Source: Spongospora subterranea f. sp. subterranea
Lineage: Eukaryota > Endomyxa: Phytomyxea > Phytomyxea > Plasmodiophorida
Assembly (NCBI GenBank): GCA_049724395.1
Contig: JAUGWO010000140.1
Coordinates: forward strand, 62,001-126,000
DNA: 64,000 bases
Direction of reading: 5' to 3'
Positions 9,446-19,843 of this stretch are shown one piece after another (the stretch's first letter is position 1; each line of letters starts with the position of its first letter). Position numbers and translations under genes: made by a program. Below the pieces are notes generated by a model that was not told where the DNA came from, did no database searches, and saw only the letters and a list, made by a program, of their open reading frames with translations.

Positions 9446-11924
9446 TTAGTGGATCGATATATACTGGCAAAACTCAGATGGTAACCTAAAAACATCCTCC
9501 TGAACACGCAGCCGCGAAAGGAGTACAATGAACATATCGGGACTGCACTGCAACTGCACACTGAGCGCGTCGACGTAGGTCTACAGATCCAACATCCATA
9601 TCGTTCTAAACAAACGAGTAAAAAAAGGAGCCAAAATCAAAATCATACATACGTAAACAATGATGAACTGAAGAGAATTGAAAAACTGCTGTAGTCGATA
9701 GCGAGACGCTACATCATTGGTCGACAATGCTGAGATAAGGTCAGGAATTGGTGATAGTATGTTGTTAATAGGAGGATTGGGAGTGCATAATTGTAGACAC
9801 TAATAGTGGGTTCAGAATGGCAAATCGCGGGGTCAAAGTGGTTTTACCTGAACAATTGCTTTATGATCATAATCCCCCGAACCGGATTGATTCATTTTAT
9901 CTATCAGGGGAATGAAATTACAGAGCATCTCAGGGATGTTGATAAGACGTGACAACGGGGCAGATGACCCATCTAGATTCGCATAGAAAGCGATGAGATT
10001 CGATAGCGAAAAAAAATTGACACCAGCGAACCTGAGTGATAAATTATAGGGCACACAAACGCAGAGTATGGCGATATATTCAGTGGATAACGGGGACAAC
10101 CAAGAATGGAAAATAACGGTTCAAGTACTAATGTTGGAGGTCAGACAGGGAGACACTTTTCAGCTGAAATCAGCACCTCGGATAATGCTGATGGGGAAAA
10201 AATCCATCCGGCGAGCCCCTAATAAAACACAGTTGAAATTTGAATGACGAGAAACTCGAGGTGTTATGACCAATATGATGACATATGTGGTCAATTAGGC
10301 CAACTGGGTCTACTGATGATTCTGTATTTGGTCCCTTATCAAGCTTAGACTCTAATGCCAGCAACCGTTTGCTGGACCGGACTGGCGATAAGAAGATGTA
10401 TTTGAACATGAGTCTGTCGCCATGTGATTAATTACATCATCAGCAGATCCCATGACAGTATCACCGATTAGACACCGCAAAAAAAATTATTGGCTTCAGA
10501 TCTGGATGCTCTCTGTCAAATGTCAACTTCAAGATAACTGGCAGATCCGCTATCTGCTTAGCTGCTGACATTAACGCTGTCAGATCATTTATCGCCATCT
10601 ATTGGTATATCAGCAAGCTAAAAACTGGTGCCTGAATCAGAAATACGTGTTGCTCAGATTCAACAAGGTGGTAATGCACAACAGGGAATACACGGCCTGG
10701 AAAGACAAAGATATGAAGACCAGCGAAAGGGCAACAGCTGCGATCCCACCTTTCAAAAAACAAGACTGATCCACGGTGGCTAAATCCCGAAGACGGTCAT
10801 AAGGAAGTTCTACTAGTAGCAGACATTGACGCGAGACATTCAGGATATGGTGAACTAATGAGTTGAATTGGACCACATGAGACAATGAAGGAAGCGAACC
10901 TAATTGTACTATGAACAACGAAGATGGAGTAAACTAGCATATACATTACCTCCTTGAACGTTAATCATATATGAAAAATCACCAGAATACAAGGCATTGA
11001 ACTTATGAAGTGAGGCATCGATAGAGGGGATAGACATAAATCGTTTCTCAGAGTACAACTATATATTGCGGATCTCAGATAAAAGGCATGATATGAATAT
11101 GCCGTATTACCTGTAACTGCATAATTATTGGGCGATGTTCTTTATGAGCCCGAACGAAATCGTCAATATCGGCATCTAACCGGGGCTGTTTGGATGCAAA
11201 CCCCATAGCATTGCTGAAAAAAGAGGCATCCCGACAGTAGACAATCGATTTGACGCCATGTGTAGGGCATCTCCTCTCTAAATATACACATCCATCACGC
11301 TCAATAACCTATCATCCCGTCAGGGATCAATGGACGCGATGTCAAATTCTTCATACAGCTGCATCGACAGGGTCGAATCCGCGTCGCTCAATCAAAGAGC
11401 ATGATACACATAGCGTCTTCGTCGAATAAATAACACGTTCCGTAGCCCTTCCTGTATCAGCTGATCTCTTCACGCCAGACTCAGTATTGATGACCCGCTG
11501 TTGGCAAGATGCACAGCACTATAAAGAACAAAACATTAAATTTGAGATGAAAGGTCAAAATTTTGAAATACCCGCTGTAAATCGATATCGGGTGCGTTTG
11601 GATCTAACGACATACGCTTATTGGAACAGGGATCACAAAATACTCGACCACAGAACCGGCAATGACTGAGAAATTTCATGAGTACAGCTGATTCAAATTG
11701 CCGATTCATTCCACATACTGCTAGAATGTTTCAAATTATGGTCAGTTTAGATTGCTTTGCTCCATATGCATATCAATGTCGAATCAGCTGCTGCCGTTTC
11801 AGACAAAAATTGAGGTTACCTTGCGGCGGAATAATGTGAAAGATGCAGCGCATGCAAAACAGACTGGGGATTGACTATCTGGAACCCATTTGAAATCGAT
11901 AGATAGCCTGGCCGATCTGGCCAT
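9446..11924 (-). CDS. N-terminal FYVE-domain protein
   Basis: Starts at ATG 11924 with MARSARLSIDFKWVPDSQSPVCFAC. Across an intron the FYVE finger continues FRRK-HHCRFCGRVFCDPCSNKR and, across another, CCASCQQ. This gives the WxxD, R(R/K)HHCR and paired-Cys motifs that bind PI3P on endosomes, within the first 70 residues. The remaining exons read as ordinary alpha/beta protein: SIVYCRDASFFSNAMGFA, LYSEKRFMSIPSIDASLHKF, VQLGSLPSLSHVVQFNSLV, LLALESKLDKGPNTESSV, FFSLSNLIAFYANLDGSS, and a last exon ending PSEFCQYISIH at TAA 9446. I do not recognise this C-terminal 450-residue region; it is not obviously PIKfyve, rabenosyn or a WD-FYVE protein. The junction following the FYVE exon is unresolved. 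Confidence 0.6.
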
Positions 11925-12551
11925 GGCGGTCCTCAAGCTGGTTTAACTCTAGCGCGACGCTTTGTCCCGGCGATTAGGGTAGTCCGAATAGACGGAATCA
12001 CGGGGCAAGCGAGAGATAAGTCCCCGCGATCAACATCATTTACGATCGAGGTCTCCGCTCCCTAATTCTGCATTGCACTATGAACTCCATGATACGATAA
12101 TGAAGGCATCATCACACCACCACTTGATCACCTATATCATAAACGCTTCAAATAGCGATCACATTATTTGTTACGTCTGGTGTTACATCACTCATCGCCC
12201 TAACGTTCAACCCCTTTACATTAGCCATGTTTGGCTCAACATATACTTTCCGGGATTTATAGAATCGATTGTTTTGCATATTCGAGCGAAACGTTTTCAG
12301 CGCATTAACGTAACAAAATGGTCTTCATCTGTTTATATGAAATGCGCTGGACACTATTCATTATTCATGTAACACAAGCCTGTCAACCAAACAGCTTCGG
12401 TAAACGTCTTTCATCACCTTCATCTAAGTAGTGATACACCGGCAATTCGGTTCTTACTTGATTGTTTTTTGGCTGGCTGCTTTGAATCATAGCACCGCAA
12501 CTACATTACTTTCATGATAGGTGATGTAAGCAGAACCGAACTCTCTCAACT

Positions 12552-12740
12552 TTATCCAAAGCTTTCAGTTGTTTCAGAGTGTTGGGATGGCGTATCAAAG
12601 AGCGCTCTTTCAATCGGTTGAAAATCGCTGCGGGCGATCCAGAGCAGCCCCCAGCGAACGTATCGTCGTTCTTTGAGAACCTCGATCATTTTCACCTTCT
12701 CACTGTCGAGAACTTCCTTTTCTTCTAGCGCAAACGCTCG
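12552..12740 (-). CDS. unrecognised exon, charged helix
   Basis: A minus-strand frame reads ALEEKEVLDSEKVKMIEVL, then RRYVRWGLLWIARSDF, ending TESFG at a TAA (12554-12552). It looks coding (charged amphipathic helix) but is short. An ATG at 13022 starts MEGINEDFEVEDRLSD in the same strand and could be its first exon; the stretch between contains a transposase-like HTH relic, so the gene model is not secure. Confidence 0.3.
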   Translation of the reverse strand, partial: RAFALEEKEVLDSEKVKMIEVLKERRYVRWGLLWIARSDFQPIERALFDTPSQHSETTESFG

Positions 12741-12765
12741 TCAATATGACATCACTAACGCATTA

Positions 12766-12866
12766 TTTGTGGCGAGACCACATTCTTTCGTTCGTTCGTC
12801 GATTTACATTATATTCGTCTGCAAGTTGCTTAATTGACCCCCTTTCCAATTTCCAAATCGCTTCTC
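12766..12866 (-). mobile_element. mariner-type transposase HTH relic
   Basis: A minus-strand frame reads IWKLERGSIKQLADEYNVNRRT then ERMWSRHK before a stop. The pattern 'k+g.i+.lA.ey.V..rTv.riW.r.k' is that of the N-terminal helix-turn-helix of mariner/Tc1-like transposases found in fungi and oomycetes. No downstream DDE/DDD catalytic domain is seen, so it is at most a fragment, or a domesticated HTH. Confidence 0.35.
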
Positions 12867-13141
12867 ATTGAAAGAATCTCGTACATTTTTTATGAGCGCT
12901 ATCTTTCAATTCGATTTTGGCAGGCAGGTTCTCATTTTCAGCAAGAGTGAACTCCAGTTCCGGGTAGAGGCACAGTCCGACAACCGATCTTCAACTTCAA
13001 AATCCTCGTTAATACCTTCCATTTACAGAATTGTATCGGCATCGGGAAACGGAAGTCAACCAATGTCAAATTCATTAAAAGTGTTGATAATGTTATAAAA
13101 AAAATGACATATCCAACAGTTAAAAAAGAGGGAGTACAATA

Positions 13142-15310
13142 TTAATCGGATAGTTTATTCGGTTGAATCTGGTTCTCGATTATGGCCATGAACTTTGCTG
13201 GGACCCATCCTTTCTGGCTGGACTGATTTTGAGCCAACCACCAACCACTGCTGGCCGGCCGCTTTAATATCGCTATACAGGGGGTGGGCATTCTTAAGTG
13301 GGCTATTGACATATTATTTACTGACCTAGTATTTCATCAATTGCACACGGTAAACAATCAGGTTTGTCACTTTTAAACTCATATTGGCACCGAACGAATA
13401 TTATCCCATCAGTGTCAGTATATTTCTGGGTCGTCGCCACCTAGAATCACTCTTCAAAATAGTATCCTTCATGCAAATAATTGTCCAACCTCTTTATCTG
13501 GTGTTGCCGATCTGTTCAATGTCTTATTCATTTGTATCGGTTGTCTGGCCACTGGATTTCCATCATCCAGACTTATTTGGGTGCCTCGTGCCGGTGCTGT
13601 CCGCTCAAATCTCGTATCATCTGGGGGTTGCCTCTCCAAAACAGATGTTGATGGTGCATCAGCCGACCGTTGTACAATCATCCTTTGATGCGTCTGCCTT
13701 ACACTAGGCGTCCTAGAGAAACATCAGTAATCCACTATTTATTCATATTCGACGTTGATACAGGTACTTTTTTTCAACAATAGATGAAGCTGTCCGCTTC
13801 TGATCTTGAAATGAAGGAGATGGCGTTTTTCTAAAAATTGTAGCTTGATCATCCAGCAATATGTCTGACAATGTCCTTACTTGATATCTGATTTTCTGCT
13901 TTGACCCAGCGGAAACCCCTGATCCCTCGAGGTTTTCGATTGCTCGTTAGATGGTGATGCTGTTGCTGAATACCTGTACCCGGGCATCTGTCAAATACCA
14001 TATTAGATACGGCCATCGGTTTACTTTTGAGGTATATCATCAGCGGCGTCTTCCTCTACGATTTCCAGCGATCCAGGTGTGATTATTACTTCGGGATATA
14101 GAAAATCGGCATTAAATACCCCCCTAGCAACCTACATTGAGATGAAATTTACAAGCGATATGTTGCAATACCAATGCTCCCGAAATATTGGCCTTCCGCG
14201 ACAGATGAATGTGAAGTCCATGTTCTTCAGCTTTGGTGCTGTTTTCAGCAATCTGTACTGAACAGTTAAATGCCATTCAAGACAGTTGGATTGGCATATG
14301 CACCTTTCGTGGATCTCCTCTAATGTTGTTTGACCTACTACGTTTAAAGTAGCGATGGGTTTATCGTTGCTTTCGGACCATCTAACTGAAATTAGTTTCA
14401 GTTTTGTTGCTGATACCGTATTGTCGATATCGTCGACGTGCAGCCGTGGATTGGTGACCGCGAACGGCGATACTGGCCCTTCATCTAAACATTTGGGGTG
14501 AACAACGGCAGAATCGAATTGAGATGAGAATACCGAGGACTGCCCCCGCTGCAATATGATAACGGCATTCATGGCATACACGAGCTGGATTTTTCTTCAT
14601 TTTCTTCAGAAACAGTGGTGGAACGTCCATTTTGGTTGTGCAATCATTATCAAACATTTCGCCGCAAGTTCGGCAATTATGGGTCTTTCCATCGGCCAAA
14701 GGTTCATGGCATAACTATTTCGAAATTCTGTCGATACCAATAGCATATCCAATAATTAGCTTCTTTTGGCTTACTTTGCAAGTATTATAAGATCCAGGTT
14801 TAGCCCAAATTGGTGGATAAATCCTCATTACGCCAGATTTGTCATAACTCGACACCATTTGCGGTTTCAGCGGTGGTTCGTTTTTGATGAATTTGGAGCG
14901 GCGTTCAAGGCATTGGTCGCGACAACCGAAGCACACTCGATCAGGGCCGTCCTTATCCTTGCGCTTAAACTGGGAGTTGACAAGATACTTGGCTGTGCAC
15001 ATCGAGCAGAACATGTGACCGCATAATCGGCAATTATGCTGATGGGCGTAGGTGAACTTTTGATTGCAGTGATAGCAAGAACTATACGCCTTCTTATCGT
15101 CCCATTCAGGGGCTGATAAATGCCCCATCCATCCCAGAATAAGCTTATTCGGATGATCTTGCATGCCAAAATTCCTCAAAATTACACCACCAGGAAATGA
15201 TACATAGGAACTAAAAAACAATAAGGAACGATTGCGAGTCAAAATATCTGGTTGATTGCGTGCAATGTACTCATCGACCTTAAAAAACAAAAACCAACCC
15301 GCGTAACAAG
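13142..15310 (-). CDS. tandem FYVE zinc-finger protein with C-terminal SH3
   Basis: First FYVE (about 15117-14911): WDDKKAYSSCYHCNQKF, HQHNCRLCGHMFCSMC and VCFGC, i.e. W..D, a weak basic patch (HQHNCR instead of RRHHCR) and all eight Cys. After an intron (donor GTAAGCC following CK), a second FYVE-like unit reads CKLCHEP, THNCRTCGEMFDNDC and RVCHEC; it lacks WxxD and the RHHCR histidines. A middle region (14581-13470) is Ser/Pro/Gln-rich apart from a beta-like stretch LHVDDIDNTVSATKLKLISV. The C-terminus is an SH3 domain in two exons joined by a 53-nt intron (13325-13273): CQYEFKSDKPDCLPCAIDEIL / AILKRPASSGWWLAQNQ, then GWVPAKFMAII (ALYDY-, WW- and GxxP-equivalents present). Probably an endosome-to-actin or signalling adaptor. 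The 5' exon is not resolved; VDEYIARNQPDILTRN at about 15275 is the earliest convincing one. Confidence 0.65.
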
Positions 15311-15536
15311 TGCAGATAAAGTCTGTATTCGTCAGGTACACATATCATTACCAGTGGATTGGTTAGTCAAAAACCAACAATTAAATACTATATTAGCGTA
15401 AATCATTCGCAAAAACGACCTCCTCTTTTGTCAAGAATTTTGCGGGAGGACTCGAATGGGCTTGGTGAAAAAAAAAACATATCAAAGAGGTTATCCTAGG
15501 ATCAGGTCTTGAACAGATCCTATTGGTTTTTTATAT

Positions 15537-15839
15537 TTGGCGTTAACTGATGCGGAAGATTCTGGTTGCGAAACCGAATGTCACGTCCAATTCTCGCAAG
15601 TCGAAAAGCTTTTTTGGCTAGCTGCCATCTCAGGTAAACTAGTCAGATGGCGAGAACGGTTCGATATTGATCTCAACCCGCTGGCGAGCCGACCATCCCT
15701 GAGCAATGCGATCATCATAAGGATAACCGCGTTGACTGGATCAAAGCTTGAATCGGTTACCAACGGAACCTGTGTGATATCGGCTTTCTTAAAATCACGT
15801 CAGCCGGTCACCATCGATTACAAACATAGATCGGACTAA
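15537..15839 (+). CDS. orphan ORF, unrecognised
   Basis: A 100-codon plus-strand frame (DAEDSGCETECHVQFSQVE... ending IDYKHRSD) with plausible composition but no ATG start and no family resemblance. It could be a last exon of a small plus-strand gene, or noise; the opposite strand is open over part of it too. Confidence 0.2.
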   Translation: MALTDAEDSGCETECHVQFSQVEKLFWLAAISGKLVRWRERFDIDLNPLASRPSLSNAIIIRITALTGSKLESVTNGTCVISAFLKSRQPVTIDYKHRSD

Positions 15840-15891
15840 GTAGATTAATCTAAATATTCTGGTTTGGAAATTTGCCCCTGGAAACCGATGA

Positions 15892-18503
15892 TTACGATAA
15901 TGTAGCTGCTTTCCTTTGAGCCGCTATTATTTTTATTTTTTGGTCTATTTCCGCTTTCAAAGCGGCGGCTTCCTTTACGTGCAACGCCTCTGTTCGGGTT
16001 AGTAATACTTCCATAGCCACGACGCGCGATCGGGATATTTTCCACAGGACAAACATGATGGTGGCGATGAATATATATGGCGCCGGCTGGATAACGATCG
16101 TGTAGAGGAGGTAGATGTTGACCTGTTTGGCGTATTGAGTAAGCGAGCTAAGCGGGATGTGGTCGGGAAGTTGGGAGAACGGGCCCAAGTGCTGGCCGTT
16201 GTCCAAACAGGTCCACGGGCTGTTGAGGAAGAACAGGTACGAGGAGAAACACGAGACCAACGTCAATATATAGATTAGGTTGAAAAACCGGGTGGTGTCG
16301 TGAGCTGATGAAGACGACGACGATGTTTGCGATGGTCGATCCTATCGTGTCCCATTAGCTCAACCTTAATTAGGGTTCGGACTCATACCCGTAATATGAT
16401 TAGCTTGATCTTCTCGAACTTGAAGTTGGCGAACAGGAATATGAGGGAGAGTATTGACCCAGGTGGATACAGGGGCAACGCCACCCAGACCAGCGATTGG
16501 AAATAGAGGATGTCGATGACACTCTCGCTGACACTGTATTCGCTGGGGCGGACGTGAAATATGGTCATGGCGATGTGCTGAGCCAGCATTAACGACTTGC
16601 TGACAAAGAACTCTGATAGAACCAGATAAAACATTCCTATGGGAAGAACTAGGTTGGTGAATATGATTGGCTGATGGATTGGTTCAATACCGGCACCAGC
16701 CGCATCAGTGCTGCATTTGAATTTGGTGTCGTAGGCAACGGTGCTCTTGAGCTGGTCTATTAATGGCTGCTGTTTGGCCATGGAGAAATACGAGATGACG
16801 TTGATGAGAATATTGAGCTGTCGTCCGGCGTAGAGCCTCCATAACTATGTGTTGGTGGACGACACGAGCTGGATTTACTCAGATATTCACCGAGATCATG
16901 TGAATATCACAAACCTGATGCTTTACCAGCGTTGATGAACTATCCCAATGTTCAAACTCGGTGATGGCGAAGGTGATTGCCGGCAAGACAGCACCGATCA
17001 CACTTGTTGCTACAGGGGCCGCCAGGCTTGCCGCCTAAAGACCAGGTTCAGGGACCACGATCATGGCGATACGCTTCCATACCCATGACGGCAGCCAAGG
17101 CAAGATGTTGTCCTTCTCTATTGTCAGGTATATGATCGCCGTCCACGAGCTGACCAGGCAGGCCAGGTTGATTGACAGCCCGACAACACGCCGAGCCCAG
17201 AGACGAACGTTGTCGACGGCGGTTCTGGACAAGAGCCGCTCCAACAGCAGATCCTCGCTGAGAAGCGATTTAACCTGAGCGGCGAAGAAATGGCGGTGAT
17301 CAGAGGCGAGGGTTTCGTCGGCAACTGTGAAGTCCCAAGGATTCATAACGGAGCTGGCGAAGTGTCGCGGCGGACGATGGTCCCCGGTATTGTGATGAAG
17401 GAGTTGGTCCTGGATCAGATGGGTGTGGTCGGAGATGGTCTTGCGAAGGGCGGTGACGACCGATAGGATCATGCAGGCGATGAGAGCCAGGGTGTAGGCC
17501 AGGGCGGATGACGATGGGAAGGCGCTGTATAGGGTCCAGCTGGGGACGACGCCGTTCTGGGAATGATCGGGATCAGATCAGGGCATGATCAAAGGAGGGC
17601 GATAGCCAATACTATATCTGATAAAGACGTATCGCTGTTCAACCTGAGATGGATTATAATTCCACCCCATATTATGGTGTAAATCACCGATGATATACAG
17701 GTCGACTTGATGAACATGAATACGGCGGATACGGCGTGACCATATCGCGATGAGACAAAACTGGGGAAATCACGATGATTTGGGCAGTTTCAACCCATGA
17801 GAGATGGCGATGATCACCTGATATCCCTTCTGAACGGGTCGTAGGTCTGCACCATATTCTGATACAGATCATAGGCCCTGTCCCTGAGCCCGCCACGATC
17901 GCGACGACCCTCGCCCATGTCGTCGCCCCTCAATGGGGTATCGCCATCTCCCCCGATCATCTCCAGCCCCTTCAACAGCTCCCTCCCTACACCCCATTAT
18001 ATCGGTCACCAGTTGGCGCCCTCATATTCCCCCAATCCCGCTCACTCAGCTCCGCCCGCCTTCGCTCGGCTTCCGCGTCCACAACCTGATCGCCAGCTCC
18101 ACCGCTTGGCAGAACCCGTAACGCAGCCATGGCGTCACTCATCTCTGACATGTTCTTCGCGTCCGTTAACTCTTGTATCAGCCCTGTCAGTCGGCCATTC
18201 TCTTTCACCAGCTCGTTGTTCCTTCCGCTGATCTGCCCCCGATTCCATCATCAGCAGCGCCATCAGCCCATCAATCCTCAGTATTCACCTTCATCACTTT
18301 CTCCTGATACTCCTCCATTTTATTCCTCCCAGAACCATTTTATTCCTCATCGTCTGTTTGATGGCCTCTAGTTCCCCAACTGTCATGCTGATCCGGTCAT
18401 TAACCTCCCTTCCTGCGAATTCTGCATTGGCGTTCTGCTTTCTACCATGATCGATATTATGAATATTAGCGGCGAATGCGGCAGGTGTTGGCCGCTCCTG
18501 CAT
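15892..18503 (-). CDS. transmembrane channel-like (TMC) family protein
   Basis: Multi-pass membrane protein of the TMC/TMEM16-related superfamily, mechanosensitive ion channel subunits in animals. The N-terminus (ATG 18503, MQERPTPAAFAANIHN) and exon LTDAKNMSEMSDAMAALR are hydrophilic. RAYDLYQNMVQTYDPFRRDIR then FVSSRYGHAVSAVFMFI correspond to the cytosolic helix and first TM ('FGs.vaSYF.FLRwL'). NPWDFTVADETLA matches TMC 'NvWDf.v'. RRVVGLSINLACLVSSWTAI is a TM. The diagnostic core is VIDILYFQSLVWVALPLYPP followed by SILSLIFLFANFKFEKIKL (TMC 'ar.vL.LiYaQtLvWiG.ff.PLLP'). The last TM is VNIYLLYTIVIQPAPYIFIA and the tail is a charged coil (RTEALHVKEAAALKAEID) ending at 15892. Seven or more exons with short introns. 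Members occur in animals and some protists/fungi. Confidence 0.75.
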
Positions 18504-19206
18504 AATCAATAACAATAACACCACACGATCATGTACTCATAACAATTAGATCGAATGGATGACTAATAGATTTATAGATATGGACCAATGGTTGCGGTTT
18601 TACTCGAATACGATATACCTGAGTTGTAAGCGCATCCAAGGTGCACTTTCTGGGACAACGAGCTTTCAGCCAAGTAATTGTTCAAAAGGCATAGGTGTAC
18701 TGACAATATTGTGTCATCCTGACAATCGCAGCCAGATCAACAAGGTGCCTCGTCTGCTCCCATCTGATGTGAATTGCCGTTGGAATTGTTCCCGCAGTTC
18801 TCGCAGTTCTAAAGCTCATTCACATTTTCTTTGGGGTGGGCGATGATTGCGCCTTCGATACTCTCGGCGAAGGACGTCGATTTTTCCTCGCTTCCTCGCT
18901 TGCTCCAGCGTCTCACTACGGTCGCGAGTGTAAATTGATCCAAACTAGGCTTTGCTTACACTGCCAACGTATTCCTTGTCGGATGTGCTAGTGTTGCATG
19001 GCATTCACCAGTAGGTTGTCCCGTACGCGCGCCGAAATCGGATGGCAACTGGATGGGTGCCAACTGACAATAATATCTCTAGATATAAGTTGTACAGCTA
19101 TCGTGACGAGTATAATAATTACCTTAAAACCCCTGCCTGGCTATGCTGCTCACATCACTTAGTATCGAACGGATTTCGGATAGATTTATTGAATAACTAT
19201 CCAACG
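18504..19206. other. intergenic, no gene seen
   Basis: Seven hundred bp upstream of the TMC start. Frames such as 18559-18846 have no family resemblance. The region presumably contains the TMC promoter and runs into the transposon island. Confidence 0.4.
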
Positions 19207-19218
19207 CTTGGAGCTACG

Positions 19219-19780
19219 GTTCAGACGTTCTGCTGAGCGCAATGGACGAGCGTTTCCGGCCACGCTTATATGGCCGACGATCTTTAACTTGTGCAAAAAA
19301 AGCAGAAACTTGCTTTCATTGATCAAATCATTTTGATAGCCTTTGCAAACGTTCCAGTCAAGGAATTCTTTCTGTTTGCCCGACCACGTCTCCTCCAAGA
19401 TTGTGATGGCGCTATAATCGATCTCCGACTGATGGCTGGAATGCTCCATCTCCACATCATCACAATGAATCCGACCGTCGTATCGTCTCTAGCGGAACAG
19501 CGTAGGCAACAAACTGACCTACGGTTAGAAGAATAGCAAGCCGCACATCGTTTGCAATTTCAAGTCGGCGAGCATCGTCCTCAGACGACGAAAAACACGT
19601 GGTCGGGCAAACAGAAAGAATTCCTTGACTGGAACGTTTGCAAAGGCTATCAAAATGATTGTGATCAATGAAAGCAAGTTTCTGCTTTTTTGCACGAATT
19701 CAAATCGTCGGCCATATAAGCGTGGCCGGAAACGCTCGTTCATTGCGCTCAGCAGAACGTCTGAACCGGAGAACTGCCGC
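19219..19780. repeat. long inverted repeat, arms about 175 bp
   Basis: The left arm (about 19219-19390) begins ggttcagacgttctgctgag; the right arm (about 19600-19780) carries its reverse complement, ending ctcagcagaacgtctgaacc. They match with few differences (the right arm has an extra t near a gat/gtgat position, for example) and flank a spacer of about 210 bp. Each arm also carries the internal block aaagaattccttgactggaa or its complement. The structure suggests a foldback or MITE-like element, or a rearranged element end. It sits directly 5' of the Crypton-like gene. Confidence 0.75.
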
Positions 19781-19843
19781 CCTGATCATTTGGGTTGGCA
19801 TACCCTTGACGGATACGTCAATGCTGTTATGGATCTTTAGAGA

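Noticed and set aside
12073-12372. Plus-strand 99-codon ORF rich in His/Ile/Tyr
   Set aside because: Low-complexity composition typical of AT-rich non-coding DNA; no splice partner or family.
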